64,000 nucleotides of DNA from Tissierellales bacterium (GTDB lineage Bacteria; Bacillota; Clostridia; Tissierellales; Tissierellaceae), in assembly GCA_030146915.1 (NCBI GenBank), contig JASLAT010000030.1, positions 5,492-69,491 on the forward strand, in the 5' to 3' direction. The position numbers were made by a program, and so were the translations under genes. Each line of letters begins with the position of its first letter. Positions within the stretch are counted from its first letter, which is position 1. Below the pieces are notes generated by a model. That model was not told the DNA's origin, ran no database searches, and saw only the letters and a list, made by a program, of their open reading frames with translations. This document shows, piece after piece, positions 1 to 7,732 of the stretch.

Positions 1-1198
1 ATCCTGCACCTATACTAACTAAACCTATGATTATATTTAAAATCGTACTAAAATTAGCGACTTGAGTTTTTTTAACTAGTGACATAGATAAAGAACTCTC
101 AATTGGTCCACTTAAATTTGCTAAACCACTTCTCATAAATAAAGCTATACCAATAATAACTAACTTATAACTACCTAAGGAATTACCCTTAGCTATAATT
201 AACATAAAAGGAATTGATAATAACAGACTTAAAACTAAAGTTTTCACTTCACCAAAAAGTTCAACTAACTTAGGAGTTATCATAGTAAATATGATCATAG
301 CACTATAAGAGATGGAAACTAATAAAGAAGAACTTGCTCTATCTATATTTAAAACCCTATTTAAATATATCGTAAAATAAGGTGTAAATAGCCCCATTGC
401 AAAATTAATCAAGGAAAAATAGACTATAAAGGATAAAACATATTTATCTCTTATAAAAAATTTAAAATCTCCTATTAAATCCTTTATTACGTTTTTATTT
501 ATATATGGCGTATCACTATTTCTATTACTATAATCACTTCTTTTTTCCTTAATTAATAAAATAGGAATTATTGATAAGGCAGCTACTATAGCAGATATTA
601 TTAAAACATCTTTATTTGCTAGTATATAATTTTGCCTCGAAAAATTATCTAAAACTTCTAAATTTTCTGTTAGTATTTTTGCAAACTTATAGCTTGAATT
701 TTGATGCTTTGAAAATCTATAGACTGTATAGTATCCCCCTAGATAAGTCGTTAAAACCCATCCTGAATAACCTATCCAATATGCTCTTGAATACCATTTT
801 GCACGATTATCATCTCTTGTATATAAAGATAAGTATGGTGCCAACAGTGAATAATGTAACTGTAAGCCAACTAAGGATAATATTGTAGTAAGTTTATATA
901 TATATGTATTTTTTACAACTACGGCTGCTAATAAAGCTAGCAAAACACTAACTGGGGAAAAAAGTAGTAGTTTTTTATACCCTATTTTATTAACAGCAAT
1001 AATCATTATTGCTGATATAAAAGTTGCATATCCATAATAAGACCAAAATGATAAAGCAATAGTACTTGCAATTTCCTGCATATAGTTTATATATGTATCA
1101 TAAATTATCCCGCTAAGTAAATTACTTAAAGTAAAACTAATTACAAATAACATTAAATTTCTCTCAGATCTATTTAGATTTTTATAGGATCTAATCAT
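1..1198 (-). CDS. MFS transporter, 3' end beyond window
   Basis: Continuous reading frame of about 399 codons without a stop that runs off the left edge, so the C-terminus is missing. The product is very hydrophobic with repeated membrane segments, starts MIRSYKNLNRSERNLM, and has an MFS-like layout: N-terminal helices, a polar central loop (around residue 215-235), then a second bundle. Its ATG overlaps the stop of the upstream regulator in a TAATG arrangement, so the two are translationally coupled and probably form a regulator-transporter pair. Substrate is not evident; a drug or small-molecule efflux role is an inference from the regulator linkage. Confidence 0.72.
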   Translation of the reverse strand, partial: MIRSYKNLNRSERNLMLFVISFTLSNLLSGIIYDTYINYMQEIASTIALSFWSYYGYATFISAIMIIAVNKIGYKKLLLFSPVSVLLALLAAVVVKNTYIYKLTTILSLVGLQLHYSLLAPYLSLYTRDDNRAKWYSRAYWIGYSGWVLTTYLGGYYTVYRFSKHQNSSYKFAKILTENLEVLDNFSRQNYILANKDVLIISAIVAALSIIPILLIKEKRSDYSNRNSDTPYINKNVIKDLIGDFKFFIRDKYVLSFIVYFSLINFAMGLFTPYFTIYLNRVLNIDRASSSLLVSISYSAMIIFTMITPKLVELFGEVKTLVLSLLLSIPFMLIIAKGNSLGSYKLVIIGIALFMRSGLANLSGPIESSLSMSLVKKTQVANFSTILNIIIGLVSIGAG

Positions 1199-1746
1199 TA
1201 GTCATCACCTATTTTAAAATCTAAGTTTTTATTCTCCAATATGTTATTTATAAGTTTTAAATTCTCTTCTTCATCTGATATAAGCTTCTTTGGTAAATCA
1301 TTAGGTTTATCTCTATCTTTTATATCATTTAGATAGGTTATAGCTAAGAAAATCTTAGATTGCCTAGCCCTTTCTCGATTTTTATATTTATAACTTCTTA
1401 TTGTAGCTGGAGTAGTTCCTACTATCTTTGAAGCTTTAAGATTATCATCCTCTAAAAATAAAACCTCTATAATTTCTTTTTGTCGATCTGTTAATCCTGT
1501 TAAAGACTTATCCAAATTTATTAAATAGTTAAATACTCCTCCATGATCTACTTCCATGTGCTCAATTATAGCTCCCCTACTATTTATTAATGATTTTGAT
1601 GTTTTAGATATGTATATTTTATCTTCATAAAAGAACTCATCGCAAAATATACATTTAAACATCCTCTCCTCTTCATCATAAATATAACCTCTTATTAACT
1701 CTTCTAATGAACAACTATCTATTATATCTTCCAAACCCCTTTTCAA
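1198..1746 (-). CDS. Zinc-finger plus LuxR-type HTH transcriptional regulator
   Basis: 182 residues from a TTG start preceded by GGGGGAG six bases upstream. The N-terminal part shows a Cys32-x2-Cys35 and His63-x4-His68 arrangement that could bind zinc. Residues about 84-130 form a LuxR/sigma-4-like helix-turn-helix (LTDRQKEIIEVL, then KASKIVGTTPATIRSYKY). The C-terminal 50 residues are charged and probably helical. It overlaps the start of the MFS gene by one base and most likely controls it. Fold class is clear; the signal it senses is not visible. The zinc site is inferred from residue spacing only. Confidence 0.62.
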   Translation of the reverse strand: MKRGLEDIIDSCSLEELIRGYIYDEEERMFKCIFCDEFFYEDKIYISKTSKSLINSRGAIIEHMEVDHGGVFNYLINLDKSLTGLTDRQKEIIEVLFLEDDNLKASKIVGTTPATIRSYKYKNRERARQSKIFLAITYLNDIKDRDKPNDLPKKLISDEEENLKLINNILENKNLDFKIGDD

Positions 1747-1836
1747 AATATTCTCCCCCTTTCGAAAATTATTATAGCATAATAATTTATTTAAAAATAC
1801 TGATTATTTAAAAAACAAAATAAGTTTTTTCTTTTT

Positions 1837-1975
1837 TTATAAACGTTTATAATTTTTGTTTATGTTAGAGCTTAAATAAGGTATTTTCTCCAAATTTATT
1901 TTTAGTTTCTCTCTCTTATAGTTAAAGATTAATACCTTTTCTTTATTTTTAGGTACGTTTATTGTTTTTGTTTAT
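1837..1975. repeat. Palindrome and 21-bp direct repeat pair
   Basis: A perfect 16-bp palindrome TTATAAACGTTTATAA lies at 1837-1852. A 21-bp element beginning ACGTTTAT and ending TTTTTGTTTAT occurs at 1843-1863 and again at 1955-1975 in the same orientation with 19 of 21 bases identical. They sit in the 290-base gap between the regulator gene and hcp. They could be operator sites; the base composition is very AT-rich, so some of the similarity may be chance. Confidence 0.4.
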
Positions 1976-1980
1976 AAAAT

Positions 1981-2022
1981 AGATAATCAGGCTACCTAGT
2001 ACTCTAAGCAGCCTGATTATCT
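1981..2022 (-). terminator. hcp terminator hairpin
   Basis: A perfect 13-bp inverted repeat (AGATAATCAGGCT at 1981-1993 with its complement at 2010-2022) lies 14 bases past the hcp stop codon. The following minus-strand bases are AT-rich but have no long U-run. Confidence 0.7.
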
Positions 2023-2035
2023 ATTATTTATTAAG

Positions 2036-3661
2036 TTAAATAAATTTTTCTAGGTCTTCTTCTACAGTTGATATAGGGGATATATTAAACATTTCTATTA
2101 ATACATCCTTCACATTACTTGATAAGAAAGCTGGTAAAGTTGGCCCTAAATGAATATTTTTAACTCCTAGATATAAAAGTGACAATAATACTATTACAGC
2201 TTTTTGTTCATACCAGGAAATATTATATATAATTGGCAAATCATTTATATCTTCTAATTTAAAGATTTCCTGTAGTTTTAAAGCTATAAGAACCAATGAG
2301 TATGAATCATTACACTGACCTGCATCAAGGACTCTTGGTATACCATTAATATCACCTAAGTTTAGTTTATTATATCTGTATTTAGCACATCCTGCTGTTA
2401 GAATAACTGATGAGTTGTCTAATGCTTTAGCAAAATTTTTATAATAATCTCTTGATGATTGTCTGCCATCACATCCTGCCATAACAACAAATCTTTTTAT
2501 ATCTCCTGACTTTACAGCCTCTACAATCTTATCAGATAAGCTAAAAAGTTGATCATGGCCAAAACCACCTATTATTTCACCCTTTTCAATCTCAAGAGGT
2601 GCTTTACATAGTTTAGCTTGCTGTATTATTTTTGTAAAATCTTTATAACCACTTTTATCTGCCTCTATATGCTTAACTCCCGGATAACTAACTACCCCTG
2701 TAGTATATATCCTATCTCTATAGGATTCTTTAACTGGAATAATACAGTTAGTTGTCATAAGTATAGGACCCATAAAAGATTCAAACTCTTCATTTTGCTT
2801 CCACCAAGCATTCCCATAATTTCCTATAAAATGTGGGTACTTTTTAAACTTAGGATAATAATTTGCAGGAAGCATCTCTGAATGAGTATATACATCTACA
2901 CCTGTTCCTTCTGTTTGTTCTAGTAACATCTCCATATCCTTAAGATCATGGCCTGATATTAAGATTCCTGGCCTATTTGATACACCTATATTAACCTTAC
3001 TTATCTCTGGACTACCATAGCTAGAAACATTAGCCTCATCTAATAGTGCCATTGCCTTAACCCCAAAAGAACCAGTCTTTAAACTAAGCTCTAAAAGTTC
3101 CTCAATAGAAAGATTATCATCTATAGAATTAGCTAAGCCCTCTAATACAAAATTTTCTATTTCTGGGTCTCTTCTATCTAATACTCTAGCATGGCTTATA
3201 TATGCAGCTATACCTTTTATTCCATAAGTTATTAACTCTCTTAAACTTCTTATATCTTCATCTTCAGTTGACAACACTCCAATTTTTCCAGTATTAATTA
3301 AAGTTTGAAAATCTCTATCTAACCAAAGTGCTGCTTCTGAAAGCTTTTCCTTATTTTTTAATTTTGATAATATAGCTTCCTTATATTTAAGGGTTTCTTC
3401 AACTCTATCTAAAATATTAACTGAATTAAAGTTAGCATTTGTTATTGTTGAAAACAAATTATCCACTATACGATCAACCGGCTTATTACAAATCTCTAAA
3501 TTTTCTCTCTTAGCTTGTATTAATAACTCTGATAATCCTTTAGTTAAATAAATAAGTAAATCTTGATCTGTAGATACTTGTGGACTTTTTCCACAATTTC
3601 CAAATCTACTACAACCTATATTTTTTGAAGCTTCCTGGCACTGATAACAAAACATATTCAT
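2036..3661 (-). CDS. hcp: Hydroxylamine reductase (hybrid cluster protein)
   Basis: 541 residues. Cytoplasmic Fe-S enzyme that reduces hydroxylamine and, in studied species, nitric oxide. The N-terminal cysteines Cys5, Cys8, Cys17 and Cys23 give the C-x2-C-x8-C-x5-C pattern for the proximal cluster. All hybrid-cluster ligand motifs are visible in order: GHDLKD (His), THSEM (Glu), [28 protein letters not shown] and WYEQK (Glu and Lys). It follows the Crp/Fnr-type gene on the same strand, with a 20-bp palindrome between them that could be an operator. SD sequence GGAGGAG precedes the ATG. The protein is complete with no missing ligand. Confidence 0.96.
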   Translation of the reverse strand: MNMFCYQCQEASKNIGCSRFGNCGKSPQVSTDQDLLIYLTKGLSELLIQAKRENLEICNKPVDRIVDNLFSTITNANFNSVNILDRVEETLKYKEAILSKLKNKEKLSEAALWLDRDFQTLINTGKIGVLSTEDEDIRSLRELITYGIKGIAAYISHARVLDRRDPEIENFVLEGLANSIDDNLSIEELLELSLKTGSFGVKAMALLDEANVSSYGSPEISKVNIGVSNRPGILISGHDLKDMEMLLEQTEGTGVDVYTHSEMLPANYYPKFKKYPHFIGNYGNAWWKQNEEFESFMGPILMTTNCIIPVKESYRDRIYTTGVVSYPGVKHIEADKSGYKDFTKIIQQAKLCKAPLEIEKGEIIGGFGHDQLFSLSDKIVEAVKSGDIKRFVVMAGCDGRQSSRDYYKNFAKALDNSSVILTAGCAKYRYNKLNLGDINGIPRVLDAGQCNDSYSLVLIALKLQEIFKLEDINDLPIIYNISWYEQKAVIVLLSLLYLGVKNIHLGPTLPAFLSSNVKDVLIEMFNISPISTVEEDLEKFI

Positions 3662-3731
3662 AAACTCTCCTCCAAATCTTTTATAAAACTAATATTAAAT
3701 TATTTACTAACTATAATTTAACAAGTTTTAA

Positions 3732-3759
3732 TAAAAAAGGCGGTAACATATGTTACCGC
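3732..3759 (-). terminator. Terminator of the Crp/Fnr gene; also possible hcp operator
   Basis: A perfect 20-bp palindrome GCGGTAACATATGTTACCGC at 3740-3759 is followed on the minus strand by TTTTTT, a good intrinsic terminator overlapping the stop codon of the regulator gene. The same element is a symmetric DNA site centred roughly 41-46 bp upstream of the likely hcp transcription start, the usual position for Crp/Fnr-class activation. Dual function is inferred. Confidence 0.7.
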
Positions 3760-4427
3760 TAGGAAAGTTCCTCTAACTTATCTATATTTTTTATAAGTAT
3801 TTTATCCCTACTAACTTCTATTAAACCATCATCTTCCATACTCATCAATTCTCTTGATAAAGAAGGCCTCGTACTTCCAATAAAGTCGGCCATTTCTTGC
3901 CTGTTTAAACTTAGCTCTAAGCTATAAGAGTCTTCTATTTCCATAAATAAATAATTAATAATTTTTTGTCTCAAACTATAACTAGAGGTTATTAGGAGCT
4001 TTTGATTTAAATAAAAAGCCTTTTTAGCTAAAATTTCTAACATATTGGCCAATAATTTTGCTGATAAACTTGTATCTTCTTTATAAATATGTTTGAAAAA
4101 ATCTTTAGATAAAGATAATAACTCTGTATCTTCTGTTAACCTAGCTTGATAATCATATGATTTATTCTCTAAATAAAGATATACTTCAGCAAAAATGCTT
4201 CCTGGCTTATAAAAGATATTTACAAGTTGTCTTTTACCATTAATGTCAACCTTCTCTAAGATCACCCTTCCCTTAATTAATATATATAGTTCTTCTGGAG
4301 AGTCACCTTGATAAAATATATGCTGCCCTTTATTATAGCTTCTTATTTTAACATCCTCCCTAGACAAAAGTGAGTCTAGTTCTTTTTTACTTAACCCTTT
4401 AAATAATATACTTTCCCTATAGCTCAA
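3759..4427 (-). CDS. Crp/Fnr-family transcriptional regulator, HcpR-like
   Basis: About 222 residues: an N-terminal cyclic-nucleotide-binding-type beta barrel (YNKGQHIFYQGDSPEELYI) and a C-terminal winged helix with LNRQEMADFIGSTRPSLSRE. It has no cysteines, so it is not an Fe-S FNR. The adjacent hcp gene suggests the HcpR role of nitrosative stress control; this is context-based. A GTG start at 4436 is possible but lies one base from the SD sequence AAAGGAG; the TTG at 4427 has a ten-base spacing and is preferred here. Only about 60 bases separate it from the MreB-like gene, which has its own terminator. Confidence 0.83.
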   Translation of the reverse strand: MSYRESILFKGLSKKELDSLLSREDVKIRSYNKGQHIFYQGDSPEELYILIKGRVILEKVDINGKRQLVNIFYKPGSIFAEVYLYLENKSYDYQARLTEDTELLSLSKDFFKHIYKEDTSLSAKLLANMLEILAKKAFYLNQKLLITSSYSLRQKIINYLFMEIEDSYSLELSLNRQEMADFIGSTRPSLSRELMSMEDDGLIEVSRDKILIKNIDKLEELS

Positions 4428-4463
4428 CTTAAGCACTCTCCTTTAGTCACCACTATATCAGAA

Positions 4464-4490
4464 AACACCAAGAAATATTTTCTTGGTGTT
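4464..4490 (-). terminator. Terminator of mreB-like gene
   Basis: Inverted repeat AACACCAAGAAA / TTTCTTGGTGTT (4464-4475 and 4479-4490) just past the stop codon, followed on the minus strand by TTTTC. Confidence 0.75.
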
Positions 4491-4494
4491 TCTT

Positions 4495-5523
4495 TTATTT
4501 ATATTTACTTGCCATATCTCTTCTTGCCATATCTCCTTCTAGGAAATTAATCCATTCAAGTGATTTTCCTGTACCTTTAGCTACACATGAAATTGGATCT
4601 TCTGCTACCTTAGTAGAGATATAAGTATTTTCTTCAATCAAAGTATCCAGTCCATATAATAAGGAACCTCCCCCAGTTAGTAAGATACCTTTTTCCGATA
4701 TATCTGATGCTAATTCTGGTGGTGTTTGTTCTAGAACATATTTTATAGAGGCTATAATTTCTGAAACTGGCTCCTCTAAAGCTTCTAGCATTTCTGTACT
4801 ACTTACTGATATAGTTATTGGTAATCCTGTTAGAAGATTTCTTCCTTTTATATCCTCAAATATTTCCTCTTCTCTTTTATAAGCAGAACCTACAGTTAAC
4901 TTTAATTTCTCAGCAGATCTTTCACCTATCATCATATTATATTTTTTCTTAATATATTTTATAATGTAATCATCAAAGTCATCTCCTGCAGTCTTTATAG
5001 ATTGACTTACTACTATACCACCTAATGAAATAACAGCAACATCTGTCGTACCTCCACCTATGTCCACTATCATTATTCCATCTGGCTCTGTTATGTCTAT
5101 TCCAGCACCAATAGCCGCTGCTATAGGCTCTTCTATCAAGAAAGCACTCTTAGCACCTGAATCATATGTAGCGTCTAATACTGCTTTTTTCTCAACTTCC
5201 GTTACACCACTTGGAACACATACTATAACTCTTGGTTTTATAAATCCACTTCCACCTGATTTTTTTATAAAATACTTTAACATTCTTCTAGTTATTTCAA
5301 AGTCTGAAATTACTCCATCCTTCATAGGCCTAGTTGCTACTATATTGCCCGGTGTTCTACCAAGCATATCTCTTGCCTCTGTACCTACAGCTAAAAATTC
5401 ATCCTTAACTGTATCAACTGCTACTACTGATGGCTCTTGTAAAACAACTCCCTTATTTTTCACATACACTAAAACACTGGCAGTACCTAAGTCTATACCA
5501 ATATCAGTTCTAAAGTTAAACAT
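4495..5523 (-). CDS. mreB: MreB/Mbl-family rod-shape actin homologue
   Basis: 342 residues, the usual length for MreB/Mbl. Phosphate-1 motif DIGIDLGTASVLVYV at residues 7-21 and a second nucleotide motif IVDIGGGTTDVAVI identify the actin-fold ATPase. The protein polymerises under the membrane and guides lateral wall synthesis. It stands alone here, without mreC, mreD or rodA, as is common for extra MreB paralogues such as Mbl in Bacillota, so the exact paralogue cannot be named. An extended -10 TGGTATACT lies at 5572-5580. The terminator downstream makes this a single-gene unit. Confidence 0.92.
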   Translation of the reverse strand: MFNFRTDIGIDLGTASVLVYVKNKGVVLQEPSVVAVDTVKDEFLAVGTEARDMLGRTPGNIVATRPMKDGVISDFEITRRMLKYFIKKSGGSGFIKPRVIVCVPSGVTEVEKKAVLDATYDSGAKSAFLIEEPIAAAIGAGIDITEPDGIMIVDIGGGTTDVAVISLGGIVVSQSIKTAGDDFDDYIIKYIKKKYNMMIGERSAEKLKLTVGSAYKREEEIFEDIKGRNLLTGLPITISVSSTEMLEALEEPVSEIIASIKYVLEQTPPELASDISEKGILLTGGGSLLYGLDTLIEENTYISTKVAEDPISCVAKGTGKSLEWINFLEGDMARRDMASKYK

Positions 5524-5611
5524 TTAAACACCTCTATCAAAGTTAATATATTTTTCGTTATTTACTTCTATAGTATACCATATTTAAGAGGTAATTTTAA
5601 TTTTAAACAGA

Positions 5612-5705
5612 AAAAAACATCCTTTCCGAAGAAAAGATGTTTTTTCATTTATAGATTAAAATCTTAAGGATAGGCTTCTTAATTGTGTACTTATTAGTAC
5701 CTCTG
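5612..5705 (-). ncRNA. Candidate small RNA, about 94 nt
   Basis: A free-standing unit with its own promoter (see 5712-5739) and a strong intrinsic terminator (stem AAAAAACATC with its complement at 5612-5645). No convincing reading frame with SD sequence lies inside. Predicted hairpins: GTACT-AATA-AGTAC near the 5' end (5687-5700) and AGATT-TT-AATCT (5653-5664), then the terminator. The mreB-like gene has a separate promoter downstream, so this is probably not just its leader. No Rfam family was recognised by eye. Confidence 0.5.
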
Positions 5706-5711
5706 TATATA

Positions 5712-5739
5712 ATTATACCACTTTTTTTTAATATGTAAA
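5712..5739 (-). promoter_or_regulatory. Sigma-A promoter of the candidate small RNA
   Basis: TTTACA (5734-5739), 16-base spacer, TATAAT (5712-5717), reading on the minus strand. Confidence 0.6.
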
Positions 5740-5818
5740 GTAGTTAATTTCTTTTTTAACAACTTTTATCTAGCCTTTTATCTTTTTTAATATATAATGA
5801 GTCCTAGGAGGTTTTTAA

Positions 5819-6172
5819 ATGAAATTATTATTATTATATTTTATAGCTTTATTCACCAGTATAGCTTTATCAAGGAAAGTTAAATCTGGATTTTTAAATT
5901 TTTTATCAAGAACTATATATAGACTTATGTCACTTGGATTTTTTATCTTTATATCATCTAAAATAAGTCTTAAGATTTCTTTCTTCCTTATAAATTTACT
6001 TATTTCAACTAGCAATAAATACTATAGTTTAATGTCAACATTCATGTATCTTGGCCTTCTTTCCTTTGGACTAATTCTATCTTTTATGGCCACTATAAAA
6101 ATAGAATATCTTTTAATTGATGGAGAAAATAAAAATGTTTTCAATGATTTAATTAAATATAGAAAAAAATAA
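5819..6172 (+). CDS. Small membrane protein, unknown function
   Basis: 117 residues with SD sequence AGGAGG seven bases before the ATG and an upstream TATAAT. Three hydrophobic segments are visible (about residues 2-19, 38-62 and 72-92) followed by a short charged tail ending IKYRKK. It is flanked by its own promoter and a palindromic terminator, so it is monocistronic. No family was recognised. The antisense frame lacks a comparable ribosome-binding site, which favours this strand. Confidence 0.6.
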   Translation: MKLLLLYFIALFTSIALSRKVKSGFLNFLSRTIYRLMSLGFFIFISSKISLKISFFLINLLISTSNKYYSLMSTFMYLGLLSFGLILSFMATIKIEYLLIDGENKNVFNDLIKYRKK

Positions 6173-6196
6173 AGCTGATATCAGCTTTATTTTTTT
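6163..6196. terminator. Bidirectional terminator, 34-bp perfect palindrome
   Basis: Perfect palindrome with arms 6163-6178 and 6181-6196 around a TA centre, core AAAGCTGATATCAGCTTT, flanked by A- and T-runs. The stop codons of both convergent genes (6172 and 6187) fall inside it. Confidence 0.85.
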
Positions 6197-7209
6197 AAAT
6201 CTATATAATATCTATCTCCAGTATCAGCATGACCCATTATAAGATAAAAATTCTTACTATCTTCTGGTAACTCATACACAAAGATACCATTTTCTTTTAT
6301 GGCTGGAGCTAACTTTTTATATTCTAAAGAATTATCCAAATTCATATCTAAATTATCATAAACGGAAAATTCCCTATCTTCATCATCTAGTAAAATAAAT
6401 CCATCTGAAGATAAAGATAGATCCTCCTTAGTTATATTAGTTATATCTAAGTTTAAAACTCCAAACTTTGTGCCTTCCTTAGCTTTAACTTTTTCATCAA
6501 AATAACCTGGTAATTCCTCTGTGAAATCTAAAGAATTAACCTTAACCCTTATAGTCGCTAAATCAAATTCCTCTTCTATATCTAGTTCTATATCTTCACC
6601 TTCTTGACCTTCAATTTCTTCCTGGGTTTCTTCAAAAAGTGTTACATAATTAGATAGAGCCACATCCTGTAATCTAGGACTAACTTCACTTATATACCAA
6701 TTTCCATCCTCTTTTTTTAGTGGTATATCTATCTTTCTTTCTACAAACCTATCTTCATTCTCTTCAATTTCCTTATTTAAGATACTAACTAGCATCTCTT
6801 CCATTCTTTCATCACTTAAATCAGCATCTGAAAATGCATAAACTAAGGCTTCTTCCATATATTCTTGCATAACCTTAGCCATCAATGGACTCCCATCTAC
6901 ATATTTAAATTTAACCTGAACAGTTGCTTTATCCTTATCAGTCTTTGAGTCTAATATTTCATACTCTATTTTTTTAGCATTTTCTTCTAGATACTCCATA
7001 AAAGATTCTGCCATCTCTTCATCGTCATCTTCTTTAATATCTTTTTCTTTATCCTCATCTTCAGATACAAATTCAGCCATCTTCTCAAAGTCAAATTCTT
7101 TCATTGCTTCAACATATGATTTAACTGTAGCTTCTGGCTTTGTACCACATGATATAAGTACCAAGGCTGAAATTATTATTAATAATAGAAAACTTCTTTT
7201 TTTAAACAT
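6187..7209 (-). CDS. Lipoprotein of unknown function, very acidic
   Basis: 340 residues. Signal peptide with lipobox LVLISC (acylated Cys at about 21) predicts a membrane-anchored surface lipoprotein. Residues about 25-190 (ATVKSYVEAMKEFDFEKMAE, then GNWYISEVSP) resemble the NTF2-like DUF4878 fold. The C-terminal part (TKFGVLNLDITN and FVYELPEDSKNFYLI) resembles a DUF4352/telokin-like immunoglobulin domain. The protein is rich in Asp and Glu, with runs such as EDEDKEKDIKEDDDEE. It stands alone between a bidirectional terminator and a divergently oriented gene. Function is not known; domain calls are by pattern only. Confidence 0.7.
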   Translation of the reverse strand: MFKKRSFLLLIIISALVLISCGTKPEATVKSYVEAMKEFDFEKMAEFVSEDEDKEKDIKEDDDEEMAESFMEYLEENAKKIEYEILDSKTDKDKATVQVKFKYVDGSPLMAKVMQEYMEEALVYAFSDADLSDERMEEMLVSILNKEIEENEDRFVERKIDIPLKKEDGNWYISEVSPRLQDVALSNYVTLFEETQEEIEGQEGEDIELDIEEEFDLATIRVKVNSLDFTEELPGYFDEKVKAKEGTKFGVLNLDITNITKEDLSLSSDGFILLDDEDREFSVYDNLDMNLDNSLEYKKLAPAIKENGIFVYELPEDSKNFYLIMGHADTGDRYYIDLKK

Positions 7210-7337
7210 AAAATCCCCCTTTAATACTAGTATAGTAATAATTTAGGAAGTATTATGTATATATATGCTCCATAAATTTGTTTACTTTATTTTTTTACTG
7301 TGTTACTATTTAATTAATAACAAATAGGAGGATTTTT

Positions 7338-7679
7338 ATGAAAAACAAACTCGCCGTATTTAACTTAGATGAACTGGTTTATGAAGCATTTATGAGTCAT
7401 GTCTTTGATAGCTTCGAATTTTTAAATTTTCCCACTGAAAGTTTTGAAGAAATTTTAACCGAATCTCTTACCTTTACATATTTTGATCAAGATATTAATA
7501 TAACTGAGATATGGGATGATAATATTTTTAGATTTGAATTTTCCCCTTATGCACATCTAACCTTAGAGTATAAGGATGAAGATGGCTTTATTTTTGAAGA
7601 AGTAAAAGACGATTTAGATCTTATTTTCTTAATGGAATATAGGGATGGAGAAGTTTTACTTAGAGGAATAAAACTATAA
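7338..7679 (+). CDS. Hypothetical acidic cytoplasmic protein
   Basis: 113 residues with SD sequence AGGAGG and ATG seven bases later. No signal peptide or membrane segment. The protein is strongly acidic and aromatic-rich (many Phe, Asp, Glu). It is convergent with murA and shares the terminator with it. No family was recognised; the good ribosome-binding site and codon use like its neighbours support a real gene. Confidence 0.6.
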   Translation: MKNKLAVFNLDELVYEAFMSHVFDSFEFLNFPTESFEEILTESLTFTYFDQDINITEIWDDNIFRFEFSPYAHLTLEYKDEDGFIFEEVKDDLDLIFLMEYRDGEVLLRGIKL

Positions 7680-7686
7680 AATAAAA

Positions 7687-7707
7687 ACGGGCCTGATTAT
7701 GGCCCGT
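7687..7707. terminator. Terminator of murA (and the convergent small gene)
   Basis: GC-rich stem ACGGGCC (7687-7693) and GGCCCGT (7701-7707) with A-run on one side and T-rich sequence on the other, between two convergent genes. Confidence 0.85.
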
Positions 7708-7732
7708 CTATATTTTTAAGAATGTATACTAT

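Noticed and set aside
616..888. Plus-strand reading frame of 90 codons
   Set aside because: It lies antisense to the continuous MFS transporter frame (1-1198, minus strand), has no ribosome-binding site and gives a composition unlike a real protein.
5060..5527. Plus-strand frame of 155 codons
   Set aside because: It is antisense to the mreB-like gene; low-complexity Ser/Pro/Thr composition and no SD sequence show that it is a shadow.
5815..6015. Minus-strand frame of 66 codons
   Set aside because: It overlaps the plus-strand membrane protein gene, which has a better ribosome-binding site, promoter and terminator.
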